39,643 nucleotides of DNA from Anaerolineae bacterium (lineage in GTDB: Bacteria; Chloroflexota; Anaerolineae; Aggregatilineales; Phototrophicaceae): contig JAIOHM010000155.1 in NCBI GenBank assembly GCA_019912965.1, forward strand, positions 1 through 39,643, in the 5' to 3' direction. Positions within the stretch are counted from its first letter, which is position 1. Each line of letters starts with the position of its first letter. The notes beneath the pieces are model-generated. The model ran no database searches and was not told where the DNA came from. It saw nothing but the letters and a program-made list of their open reading frames with translations. Below are positions 16,427 through 24,380 of this stretch, piece by piece. The position numbers and the translations under genes are program-made.

Positions 16427-16440
16427 AATGTACGTACATT
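16427..16440. promoter_or_regulatory. 14-bp palindrome at the ABC operon B start site
   Basis: AATGTACGTACATT is a perfect palindrome covering the predicted start of transcription. Its core GTACGTAC is the core of the 28-bp palindrome at 21557-21584 beside the second GntR gene, so the same repressor may bind both. Confidence 0.55.
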
Positions 16441-16533
16441 TAGACTTTACTCATCTCTATTGAGTAGAAGGGGGAACTGCAAACCATTGACGGAAATTTA
16501 TGGATAATCTGATCGGGTTAATTCCATATTTTG

Positions 16534-16553
16534 GAACAGGACATATCTTGTTC
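16534..16553. promoter_or_regulatory. Imperfect 20-bp palindrome in the ABC leader
   Basis: GAACAGGACA and TATCTTGTTC match as inverted arms at 8 of 10 positions. It lies in the ABC operon B leader, 50 bp before the start codon. It may be an RNA hairpin or a second protein site. A smaller hairpin (TACTCA/TGAGTA, 16448-16466) lies upstream. Confidence 0.3.
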
Positions 16554-16603
16554 TACCGGAAATTAGGTCGCGTATAAAATTTGTCTTGAAAAGAGGAATG
16601 CAT

Positions 16604-17554
16604 ATGTTCAAGAAATTGGCGCTTCTTGTGTTGGTTGTCAGTGTTGCCCTAGTACTTTCAATCCCCTTTATCAGTTCCGCCCAAGACGAAGCAAAAGTTT
16701 TCTATTGGGTTTCGCATGGATCACCGGCTGACCCGGTTTGGACGTATTTCCTGGCTGGTGCCGAGCAGTGGGCTGCGGACACAGGTAACGAAGTTCGCAC
16801 TTCCTTTCACAGTGGCGATGTCCCCTCACATCAGGAAGCTATTCGTGCCGCCATTGCCGCAGGTGCGGACGGAATCGTCACCAGCAGCCCTGATCCGGGC
16901 AGCCTGGTTGAAGTTGTAGCCGAAGCTCGCGCCGCAGGTATTCCGGTCATCAACATTAATACCCCAGATCCAACCGTAGACTTCAACGCCTATGTAGGCG
17001 GCGATAATGTGGTCTTTGGCCGCAATTGGGCGCAGTATCTGGTTGACAATGGTCTGGTAGAGGCAGGCGATTTTGTATGGATGCCTGTTGAGGTTCCCGG
17101 TGCAACTTACGGTGTGCAGGAAGAAGAAGGTATCGCCAGCGTATTTGAACCCCTGGGCATCACCTGGGAAGTCACTGACGCAACCCTGGATCAGGCAGAA
17201 ATTATCACCCGTATGAGTGATTACCTGACCGCCAACCGCGACAAGATCTCCGCCATTATTGGTATGGGTGATCTGGTCATGGGCAGTATCAAACGCGTAT
17301 TTGATCAGGTAGGCATCGCCGCTGGTGATATTCCTGTGGTCGGCTGGGGCAACTCGCTCGACACAACCCAGGAAGTACTCGAAGGCTATGTGAACGCCGC
17401 CCAGTGGCAGGATCCTCAGGCGACCAGCTATGTTGGTCTGTCGTTGGCAGCTATGGCCGCCAGTGGTATTCCCCCGGGATTCGATGTCATCACAGGTGCT
17501 CTGTACGAAGCTGACACAGCACAAATCTACGACGATATCCTGTCGGGCAACTAA
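16604..17554 (+). CDS. Sugar ABC transporter substrate-binding protein (type I)
   Basis: A 316-residue exported binding protein. MFKKLALLVLVVSVALVLSIPFISSAQDE is a Sec signal peptide without lipobox cysteine. FYWVSHGSPADPVWTYFLAGAEQWA begins the first lobe; AAIAAGADGIVTSSPDP and GIPVININTPDP are the sugar-pocket segments of RbsB/FrcB-like proteins. I prefer the ATG at 16604, since AGAGGA at 16592-16597 then has 6-nt spacing; the ATG at 16598 would abut it. First gene of ABC operon B. Sugar specificity cannot be read off. Confidence 0.87.
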   Translation: MFKKLALLVLVVSVALVLSIPFISSAQDEAKVFYWVSHGSPADPVWTYFLAGAEQWAADTGNEVRTSFHSGDVPSHQEAIRAAIAAGADGIVTSSPDPGSLVEVVAEARAAGIPVININTPDPTVDFNAYVGGDNVVFGRNWAQYLVDNGLVEAGDFVWMPVEVPGATYGVQEEEGIASVFEPLGITWEVTDATLDQAEIITRMSDYLTANRDKISAIIGMGDLVMGSIKRVFDQVGIAAGDIPVVGWGNSLDTTQEVLEGYVNAAQWQDPQATSYVGLSLAAMAASGIPPGFDVITGALYEADTAQIYDDILSGN

Positions 17555-17620
17555 CAGATATATTGTTCATGCACAGCCCTAAAGGAACTGTCTGTGCGTG
17601 ACATTTTTCAACTATACCGC

Positions 17621-17646
17621 GTGAGGCTGACTTAGGTCAGCCTCAC
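17621..17646 (+). promoter_or_regulatory. Intercistronic hairpin after binding-protein gene
   Basis: GTGAGGCTGAC (17621-17631) pairs perfectly with GTCAGCCTCAC (17636-17646) across a TTAG tetraloop. ATTTTTG follows 13 nt later. It lies in the 136-bp gap between binding protein and permease, where it could cause partial termination or protect the upstream message. Confidence 0.65.
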
Positions 17647-17690
17647 AGCCTTAACAGCATTTTTGTCTAGCGAATAGTAGAATTTATATT

Positions 17691-18674
17691 ATGGAACAAC
17701 GCTCCCTGCTCCAACGATTTATTGCCCGTCCTGAGTTTGGCCCCTTCATTCTGCTTGTGGTTGAGATGACTGTTTTTACGATCATCAACCCAGCATTCTT
17801 ATCATCGCTCAACATCGGCAATTTCCTCGCCTTCGCGCCAGAATTAGGCATGATTGCGCTCGGCATGACAATGCTGATGACATCGGGTGAATTCGATCTT
17901 TCTGTCGGTTCTGTATTCGGCTTCACACCCGTTGTCATGTGGACAATTTACAACGCCGAGATCGCATCACTTGAAGTTGGATTTGTGATTGCGATTGCGA
18001 TTGCAGTAGTGATTGGCTTTGCTAATGGGTGGTTTGTTACCAGGTTAAAAATACCCTCATTTCTAGTCACGCTGGGTATGCTTCTGGTTGTGCGAGGCAC
18101 GGCACTGTATATTACCGATGGTTTTCCCCAAGCAAGGTGGGTTTCTGACTCTCCCTTATTGGATCTTATTGTTGGGGATTTCATGATTGGGCAGATCCGT
18201 ATTTATGCGTCACTGGTGTGGTTGATCCTGTTTGCGATTATCCTAGGGTATATCCTCACACAGTCTAAATTTGGCAACTGGATTCAAGCTTCAGGTGGTA
18301 ACGCCAACTCTGCACTGGCGCGTGGTGTGCGTGTCTCTCGTACGAAAGTGGCACTGTTTATCCTGACCGCAGTTATGGCGGCATTCGCGGGAATCGCCAG
18401 TTCAATTCGAGTCTCGACAGCCAACCCGAACAGCGGCACAGGTTACGAACTGGAAGTAATCGCGATGGTAGTGATTGGTGGCACGGCTCTAAATGGTGGA
18501 CGCGGCACGATTATCGGAACACTTTTAGGCGTGTTCATTTTACGCCTGATGCGTAACGGAATCGTTTTGATTGGTGTTCCAGGCTTGGCCTACAATATTT
18601 TCATTGGCGCAATCATCCTGGGTATGATGGCACTCCATTCCTGGCTTGAACAGCGGCACCACTCGGGGACATGA
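17691..18674 (+). CDS. Sugar ABC transporter permease, RbsC family
   Basis: A 327-residue polytopic membrane protein of the CUT2 family. LALGMTMLMTSGEFDLSVGSVFG is the family motif with Glu-Phe in place of Gly-Ile/Val, and VIGGTALNGGRGTIIGTLLGVFI is the C-terminal signature. It is the only permease in operon B, so it probably homodimerises. No good ribosome-binding site is visible before the ATG. Its stop overlaps the ATPase start as ATGA (18671-18674). Confidence 0.9.
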   Translation: MEQRSLLQRFIARPEFGPFILLVVEMTVFTIINPAFLSSLNIGNFLAFAPELGMIALGMTMLMTSGEFDLSVGSVFGFTPVVMWTIYNAEIASLEVGFVIAIAIAVVIGFANGWFVTRLKIPSFLVTLGMLLVVRGTALYITDGFPQARWVSDSPLLDLIVGDFMIGQIRIYASLVWLILFAIILGYILTQSKFGNWIQASGGNANSALARGVRVSRTKVALFILTAVMAAFAGIASSIRVSTANPNSGTGYELEVIAMVVIGGTALNGGRGTIIGTLLGVFILRLMRNGIVLIGVPGLAYNIFIGAIILGMMALHSWLEQRHHSGT

Positions 18675-19456
18675 TGATGAATAACGACAATGAACTTGTA
18701 CGCATGGATCATATCAATAAGTTTTTTGGCCGGGTGCAGGCACTAAATGATGTTACCTTCACCGTGCAAAAAAATGAAATTGTCGGACTGCTGGGTGACA
18801 ATGGTGCTGGCAAATCGACGTTAATCAAAATCCTTTCAGGCGCGCTCACCGCTGACAGTGGCGACATCTACATGCATGGCAAAAAGGCCGACATTCGTAA
18901 CACGACAGACGCCATTTCATACGGCATTGAGACGATCTATCAAGATTCGGCATTAGTGCCGCAGCTTTCCATCGCGCGCAACCTGTTTTTGGGACGCGAA
19001 CCGGTCAAGGAACCCGCCTTTCTCAACCGGATGGATCAAGGAAAAATGAATGAAGTGGCACGCAATCTGCTCAAGCAGGTAGGTATCACCAAAGAAATTC
19101 CACCGACGACGCCGATCAGTGCGCTTTCCGGTGGTGAACGGCAGGCAGTCGCTATTGCCCGCGCATTGTACTTCGAGAGCGATCTCATCATTTTGGATGA
19201 ACCTACTAATAATCTGGGCGTTGAAGAGACTCAGGGTGTGCTGCGCTTCGTTCGGAATGCGCGTGATGCAGGACACTCATGTATTTTCATCGCTCATAAC
19301 ATTCACCATGTTTTTCGAGTTGTCGATCGGATTGTAGTGTTACGGCGTGGCAAGAAAGTCGCCGACAATATCGACCCGAAAAAGACGACGATTGAAGCGG
19401 TTGAAAATATTATTACAGGTATGGGGGATGCCGTACCCGCAGATGCTTCTCATTAA
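18671..19456 (+). CDS. Sugar ABC transporter ATP-binding protein, single NBD (FrcA-like)
   Basis: A 261-residue ATPase with one NBD, as in FrcA-type systems rather than the tandem RbsA type. Walker A GDNGAGKST (42-50), Q-loop at YQDS, signature LSGGE (152-156), Walker B LIILDE (172-177), and the switch His in FIAHN. All catalytic residues are intact, so it should work as a homodimer with the single permease upstream. Three consecutive ATGs open the frame; the third (18677) has better spacing from the GGGG at 18665-18668, while the first gives the ATGA overlap. Confidence 0.88.
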   Translation: MMMNNDNELVRMDHINKFFGRVQALNDVTFTVQKNEIVGLLGDNGAGKSTLIKILSGALTADSGDIYMHGKKADIRNTTDAISYGIETIYQDSALVPQLSIARNLFLGREPVKEPAFLNRMDQGKMNEVARNLLKQVGITKEIPPTTPISALSGGERQAVAIARALYFESDLIILDEPTNNLGVEETQGVLRFVRNARDAGHSCIFIAHNIHHVFRVVDRIVVLRRGKKVADNIDPKKTTIEAVENIITGMGDAVPADASH

Positions 19457-19503
19457 AGTTAGTGGCACATAAAAGATAGATAAATTATTTTCGGAAGCAA
19501 TTT

Positions 19504-20541
19504 GTGTCTGAAAAACCAGTTGTCATTCTTGATCCTCATTTTCGCCGCATGGATGAAATATTTTCATCTGAAGATCACGCGCGATTATTTGAAATTGCTG
19601 AGGTGATATGGGGCAAAGATGATCCTATGCCAGATGATGAATTCTTGAATGCTTTGCCCAATGCGGAAGCCATCATCTGTACGACATGGCGCTATGGCAA
19701 TGTGCTGCCACAGGCTAAAAAGCTTCGAGCAATTTTTTCGGTGGAAGGCGCTTTTCCCCTCACCCTCGATCACGATTACTGCTTTGCCCACAATATCCGT
19801 GTGTTGAGTATTGCCCCAACCTTTGCGCGGCAAGTTGCCGAAATGTCGCTCGGCATGGCCATTTCAGCCTGCCGTGAAATTTCACTTGGCGACCGCACTT
19901 TTCGTCAGGGCAATGAAAAATATCTCCATGCAGGCAACGAAAACACCTTCATGCTGTATAACAAAACAGTTGGGTTTATCGGTTACGGCAGTATCGCGCG
20001 CGAACTTCAACGCCTGATCACGCCCTTCAATGTATCCCTATCAGCTTATGATCCTTGGCTGACTGATTCCTTTATAAAGAGTATGGGAGTCAGCCCAATG
20101 AAACTGGAAGACCTGTTGGAAAGTTCGCGTTTCATTTTTGTCTTAGCCGCGCCCACTGTCGAAAATCGGGCACTACTCTCCCGTGCCTATCTCGAAAGTA
20201 TTCAACAGGATGCTGTTGTAATCTTGATGAGCCGCGCGCATGTTGTCGACTTTGATGCGCTCACCGATCTGGTGCTTGAGGGTCGTTTCCGACTCGCAAC
20301 GGATGTACTGCCAACCGAACCCCTACCTGCAAACCATCCGATGCGCCAAGCCGAAAAGGCTATTCTTTCCGCTCACCGCGCGGGATCGGTCAAAGAAGGT
20401 TTATGGGAAATAGGGCAGTTCGTTGTTGATGATTTGGAATCGATACTGCGAGGTCTGCCACCGCAACGTCTACCCGTTTTACAACCGGAACTCAGCCGCC
20501 GATATGCACCAATTGTTGTACCAACGCCTGACGAAGCGTAA
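19504..20541 (+). CDS. D-isomer-specific 2-hydroxyacid dehydrogenase family protein
   Basis: A 345-residue NAD(P)-dependent dehydrogenase. GFIGYGSIARELQ is the nucleotide-binding loop with D after beta-2 in AYDPWL. The catalytic set is Arg in LMSRAHVVDFDAL, Glu in DVLPTEPLP, and His in LSAHRAGSV. Start is GTG at 19504, with GGAAG upstream. It follows the ABC ATPase by 47 bp on the same strand, so is probably the last gene of operon B. Oxidation or reduction of a sugar-derived hydroxy or keto acid would fit the cluster; the substrate is not determined. Confidence 0.82.
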   Translation: MSEKPVVILDPHFRRMDEIFSSEDHARLFEIAEVIWGKDDPMPDDEFLNALPNAEAIICTTWRYGNVLPQAKKLRAIFSVEGAFPLTLDHDYCFAHNIRVLSIAPTFARQVAEMSLGMAISACREISLGDRTFRQGNEKYLHAGNENTFMLYNKTVGFIGYGSIARELQRLITPFNVSLSAYDPWLTDSFIKSMGVSPMKLEDLLESSRFIFVLAAPTVENRALLSRAYLESIQQDAVVILMSRAHVVDFDALTDLVLEGRFRLATDVLPTEPLPANHPMRQAEKAILSAHRAGSVKEGLWEIGQFVVDDLESILRGLPPQRLPVLQPELSRRYAPIVVPTPDEA

Positions 20542-20591
20542 AAGCATTTCTGATTTCGCCAGAAAGTCATCGGGAATGTTTTACATCTGTT

Positions 20592-21509
20592 TTAAACGTC
20601 AAGCGTAAGCAGGCGTTTGGGTGTTTCGACCATCAGGGTACGGATATCAGCTTCGGTTAATCCCTGTTTCCGCAACCAAGGCAGGATACGCCACAGGATG
20701 AAGGTATAACCGGGGCCACCACCATATCCAACCATATCCGAACGCCGAGCCAAATCACCCGACAGTGCAATCTGCCCACCATATCCGGCTTTCGTCATCC
20801 GAATAATGAAATCGATGCGCTGACTGTCAGGAAAATATTTTTCTTTACTGATCTGATCGTAGCCCAGTGTGACACCCGTTTTCGCCACCGCAATATGATA
20901 ATCCCAGTCCAATTTGCGGTCGGTATGTCCAATGAGAATACGCTCAGGAGGTACACCTTCCGAGCGAAGCAGTTCAATCTGCTCAAGTGCCATCGTTCCA
21001 GCTTCAGTATGCGTAGAAATCAGTGCGCCCGTTTCGCGCTGAGCACAGGCAGCGGCGCGAAATATTTTTTCTTCATTAGGTGTGATTGTATTCAGACTTG
21101 ACCCAGCCTTGATAATTCCCGCGCGAATTCCCGTGCCATCAATCCCATCCTGCACATCCCGAATCATCGCATCCGCCAGCTCGTTGATATTTTTGTTTTC
21201 CACGAGTAGATCAGCCGACGCCCCTTTGATAAATCCGGTCACACAAACGATATGAACATCAGTTGCTTCAGATAGTCGCCGCAGCACCAGCGGATTACGG
21301 TTATAATCGCAGGGAGACATCTCCACTATTGCCTGTCCCCCTGCCATCCGAAACAGAGTCAATTCATAGGCCGCTGCGGACTCACTATCGAGTCGTAAAT
21401 CAGGGTCACTCTTCGGGTTCAGTGAATAACCAAAAAGATGTTCGTGCGTGTAAGTGACGCCAAGCATCTCAGGCGCAATATCGCCGCGCACCGTGCGAAT
21501 AATTTTCAT
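20592..21509 (-). CDS. Phosphotriesterase-family metal-dependent hydrolase/lactonase
   Basis: A 305-residue amidohydrolase-fold protein of the PTE family. The binuclear metal site is complete: H22 and H24 in YTHEH, candidate carbamylated Lys K134 in IIKAG, H167 in ISTHTEAG, H195 in LIGHTD, and D252 in LSGD. Many bacterial PTE-family proteins hydrolyse lactones, which would fit after a sugar dehydrogenase. I choose the ATG at 21509; the ribosome-binding site (GAAAGA) is weak. It is divergent from the GntR gene, with the 28-bp palindrome starting 48 bp upstream of its ATG. Confidence 0.83.
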   Translation of the reverse strand: MKIIRTVRGDIAPEMLGVTYTHEHLFGYSLNPKSDPDLRLDSESAAAYELTLFRMAGGQAIVEMSPCDYNRNPLVLRRLSEATDVHIVCVTGFIKGASADLLVENKNINELADAMIRDVQDGIDGTGIRAGIIKAGSSLNTITPNEEKIFRAAACAQRETGALISTHTEAGTMALEQIELLRSEGVPPERILIGHTDRKLDWDYHIAVAKTGVTLGYDQISKEKYFPDSQRIDFIIRMTKAGYGGQIALSGDLARRSDMVGYGGGPGYTFILWRILPWLRKQGLTEADIRTLMVETPKRLLTLDV

Positions 21510-21539
21510 CAAGAATCGTCTTTCAATGCGAAGAGGCAT

Positions 21540-21545
21540 ATAATA
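21540..21545 (-). promoter_or_regulatory. Candidate -10 box of the PTE-family gene
   Basis: Leftward TATTAT, 5/6 match, about 30 nt before the ATG. No good -35 is seen at 17 nt; the place is taken by the 28-bp palindrome. This suggests a repressor-covered or activator-dependent promoter. Confidence 0.35.
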
Positions 21546-21556
21546 TTTTGACACAA

Positions 21557-21584
21557 GTTCAAAGTGGTACGTACCACTTTGAAC
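21557..21584. promoter_or_regulatory. Perfect 28-bp palindrome, probable GntR operator
   Basis: GTTCAAAGTGGTAC is followed directly by its exact reverse complement. It lies between the PTE-family gene and the divergent GntR gene. The central GT-N4-AC spacing (GTACGTAC) fits the operator style of HutC-type GntR proteins. TTGACA at 21548-21553 abuts it on the left. Probable site of autoregulation and PTE control. Confidence 0.7.
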
Positions 21585-21636
21585 CAGAATAACATGCCAC
21601 AATTAAGCTGTCAACGGATCGAAAATCAGGGTAACA

Positions 21637-22407
21637 ATGGTGCAAAATGGTTGGGAATTAGATCACGAAAGTTCCATTCCTCTGCATGTGCAGTTTGAGC
21701 AGCGCATGATCGATCATATCCAATCTGGTGAATGGAAACCGGGAGACAAAATACCTTCAGAGCGTGACCTGATGGGATTTTCCAATATCAGCCGTGCCAC
21801 CGTTCGCCAAGCAATGAATGCCCTCGCCCACCAGAATATTCTAGAAAAAGTGCATGGGTCAGGGACGTTCGTAAAACTGCCCAAATTTGAGCAGCGGTTG
21901 GAGATTGCCTACAGCTTTTCTGAGCAGATTCGCCGATTAGGGTTCAAACTCGAAGACCGTTTGCTAGAGCGCCATCTTACACCCGCCACGCCTGATCTTG
22001 CAGCACAGCTTCAAATTCCTGAAGGATCAGATGTGATCTATATCCATCGATTGAGAATGATCAGTGGAACACCGGTTATGGTGAATAAGGCTTATATTCC
22101 ATATGCTTTATGCCCCGGACTACTGGATGAATCTTTCGACAATTCGCTCTACCAGCTATTGGTGAATCGTTATCAACTCCCGATTATCCAAGCAACAGAT
22201 CATCTGGAGGCTGTGGCATCAGATCGTGACCTGTGCCATCTGCTACAAATTTCCAATCGTATCCCGATTATGTTTGTGGAACGAATAGCATTCACACACG
22301 ATGGTACAGGATTGCATGTTGGTCTTACCCATATTCGCGGAGATATGTGCTACTTCCGAATCAATCTAATGTCACAACCGTCCACACTGGCAATTAAAAA
22401 AGTGTAG
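21637..22407 (+). CDS. GntR/HutC-family transcriptional regulator with UTRA domain
   Basis: A 256-residue regulator. Winged helix begins at IPLHVQFEQRMIDHIQSGEW (15-34); KIPSERDLMGFSNISRATVRQAMNALA holds the recognition helix, and VHGSGTFV is the wing. The UTRA ligand domain spans about residues 90-245 (AYSFSEQIRRLGFKLEDR to HIRGDMCYFRI). AGGG at 21628 precedes the ATG. It is divergent from the PTE-family gene across a perfect 28-bp palindrome. The same core recurs at the ABC operon B promoter, so this is the best candidate regulator of regulon B. Convergent with ureG, 52 bp apart. Confidence 0.87.
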   Translation: MVQNGWELDHESSIPLHVQFEQRMIDHIQSGEWKPGDKIPSERDLMGFSNISRATVRQAMNALAHQNILEKVHGSGTFVKLPKFEQRLEIAYSFSEQIRRLGFKLEDRLLERHLTPATPDLAAQLQIPEGSDVIYIHRLRMISGTPVMVNKAYIPYALCPGLLDESFDNSLYQLLVNRYQLPIIQATDHLEAVASDRDLCHLLQISNRIPIMFVERIAFTHDGTGLHVGLTHIRGDMCYFRINLMSQPSTLAIKKV

Positions 22408-22459
22408 AACCTTCACCATCCCTTCAGATTGTTCAAAGGAATACTTCCAGCACTACACT

Positions 22460-23674
22460 TCATTTCTTATCTTGTTTGCCTCCTGCAACAAGTAAGGTGG
22501 CTTGTATATGTTCCCGCCAATAGTGATTAGTTTTGGCAATAACCGTAATCACATTTTTGATCTCATGGTCTAGCTGAAAATCAGGGCCAGCCGGAAAAAA
22601 GAGTATGTTGTTCTCACGGCGAACACTCACATTCTCTACCACAATGGCCCGCAGCAGCCAGAGTGCCATTATTTCATCGGTGCATTCCATTCCAATCCAA
22701 CCGGGGCTAGCATTTTCCCTAGCGCATAAACCTGTAACCATCTCGATTCCGCGTTTAAGTTCCCACAGAACGTTCACATAACCCTCTGGATTATCGGTAA
22801 TGGTTTCTGGATTGACAGGTTCCAGTAGTGTACCGCGATGGGGCGGCCCACCAGCCAGCGCCAAATCACAAAAATCTCCCCAAATTTCGTTCCAAGCGAC
22901 ATTTCCATCCGCATCATAAACCAAACCGGCTGCGCCCATTGGTGCTGCGCTGACATTGTTATCCATCTGATAACGTAGTGGCAGCATATCCAGCGGCAAC
23001 TTATTAATAGCATGAGAATGCGGAGGCGGTTGATAGCGATCTTCCTGGCGAGGGCGCATTCGTAACCGCTGTTCAATCCACTCAATAACAGAAGGCAGAC
23101 CCGCCCCACTCTTCAAATCAGTGAATACATAGGGGCGATCCATTCGCATCCGTTCCGTATCGGCTTTCATCACATCCAGACTCGCGCCAACATGGGAAGC
23201 GAGATCGGTTTTGTTAATTAGCAGCAGGTCTGAGTAGATAATTCCCGGCCCACCTTTGCGTGGGATTTTTTCACCACCCGCTACATCAATTACATAAAAT
23301 TCAACATCAACCAATTCCGGGCTGAAACTGGCTGCAAGATTATCCCCGCCACTTTCGAGAAAAATGATTTCCAGATTATCGCCAAAACGTTCGTTCATCA
23401 GATCAATTGCATCCTGATTCGCAGAGATATCGTCACGCACGGCAGTATGTGGGCACCCTCCCGTTTCCACCCCGTAGATGCACTCTGGGGCTAATGCGCT
23501 CAACCGAGTCAGAATGGCAGCGTCTTCTTTGGTATAGATATCATTGGTAATGACTGCAATTTGATGCTGACTTGACATCGCCTTGCAGAGTTTCTCAATC
23601 AGTGTTGTTTTGCCCGAACCCACTGGCCCGCCAACGCCGATCACCAACGGCATGGAAGCTGTTTCTTTGCTCAC
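22460..23674 (-). CDS. ureG: UreG urease accessory GTPase with C-terminal extension
   Basis: A 404-residue protein; ordinary UreG is about 200-220 residues. Residues 8-205 are clear UreG: P-loop GGPVGSGKT (15-23), nickel-site CPH (74-76) in VETGGCPHTAVR, ESGGDNLAASFSPEL, and the guanine-specific NKTD (154-157). A proline/histidine linker (PPPHSHAIN, 216-224) leads to about 165 further residues that I do not firmly recognise, with WNEIWGDFCDLALAGGPPHRGT and EIKNVITVIAKTNHYWREH as landmarks. No frameshift is seen, so it is a real fusion. UreG uses GTP to deliver Ni to urease with UreF and UreD. GTG start, with GAGGG overlapping the ureF stop. Last gene of the urea operon; ureE is missing. Confidence 0.9.
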   Translation of the reverse strand: MSKETASMPLVIGVGGPVGSGKTTLIEKLCKAMSSQHQIAVITNDIYTKEDAAILTRLSALAPECIYGVETGGCPHTAVRDDISANQDAIDLMNERFGDNLEIIFLESGGDNLAASFSPELVDVEFYVIDVAGGEKIPRKGGPGIIYSDLLLINKTDLASHVGASLDVMKADTERMRMDRPYVFTDLKSGAGLPSVIEWIEQRLRMRPRQEDRYQPPPHSHAINKLPLDMLPLRYQMDNNVSAAPMGAAGLVYDADGNVAWNEIWGDFCDLALAGGPPHRGTLLEPVNPETITDNPEGYVNVLWELKRGIEMVTGLCARENASPGWIGMECTDEIMALWLLRAIVVENVSVRRENNILFFPAGPDFQLDHEIKNVITVIAKTNHYWREHIQATLLVAGGKQDKK

Positions 23675-23685
23675 AATCAGCCCTC

Positions 23686-24378
23686 TCAGGAAATAAATAA
23701 CCGCCGGAACAGGTATTCATGCTGCATGGCACGAATATCCAGACCGGGTGTAAAACCGCCAAAATCATCCAATGTTCGCGCGAGTGCTGCCTCAACTGCC
23801 GCGGCAATCACCTCTCCCGCCTCACTCAGAACTGATTGAGCTTGCGTCTGCCCAATTCGCAGTAGCTTAAGCGAAGCGGCTATTTGATTAGCCGCTAACC
23901 CATATCCAAATGCCAGCATCGCCGCATGGGGTTCAATACCTAACGCCATACAGGCCAGTCCATGTGTAACTGCATGGTGTCCAGCGCAGTTTCCCTCCGA
24001 AATAGTATTTTGATAGAACAGCAATATCTCATCATCGACCAGATTGAGGACGCTGCTCAACATCCGCTTCCCTATTTTCTCGCTCGATTCACGAGTCTCT
24101 CGCGCTGGTTTTGAAGCCGAACACAAGTTGTCTAAATGACGAATTTTAGGGCGATCATTAGCCTGATAAGCGGACATCGCTGTATGGATGATAATCAAAT
24201 CAGTGCTGGTCGCATTTTCCAATTTGACCGCAATCAGATGTGCCAAATCATCCGCTGTTTGCACCACACCCGCCTGAGCATAAGTTTCCAACCCTCCGGA
24301 ATGAGCAAATGACCCAGTTGGAAAAGCAGAATCCATCCACTGGAGCAGCATCAATAATTGGCCAGGATCGAACTGCAT
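23686..24378 (-). CDS. ureF: UreF urease accessory protein
   Basis: A 230-residue all-helical chaperone. LLQWMDSAFPTGSFAHSGGLETYAQAG (12-38) is the diagnostic UreF N-terminus, and HAVTHGLACMALGIEPHAAMLAFGYGLAANQIAASLKLLRIGQ is the conserved central block. UreF bridges UreD on urease to UreG and gates GTP hydrolysis during nickel insertion. It starts 2 bp after ureC and ends 11 bp before ureG. The stretch ASKPARETRESSEKIGKRM is more basic than usual. No separate ribosome-binding site is seen, so it is probably coupled to ureC translation. Confidence 0.92.
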   Translation of the reverse strand: MQFDPGQLLMLLQWMDSAFPTGSFAHSGGLETYAQAGVVQTADDLAHLIAVKLENATSTDLIIIHTAMSAYQANDRPKIRHLDNLCSASKPARETRESSEKIGKRMLSSVLNLVDDEILLFYQNTISEGNCAGHHAVTHGLACMALGIEPHAAMLAFGYGLAANQIAASLKLLRIGQTQAQSVLSEAGEVIAAAVEAALARTLDDFGGFTPGLDIRAMQHEYLFRRLFIS

Positions 24379-24380
24379 GG

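Noticed and set aside
16487..16508. TTGACG with GATAAT as an ABC operon B promoter
   Set aside because: The spacer is only 10 nt; the 16394-16422 pair with 17 nt is far better.
17662..17690. TTGTCT-16-TATATT as a promoter for the operon B permease
   Set aside because: TATATT directly abuts the ATG, so transcription would start inside the coding region.
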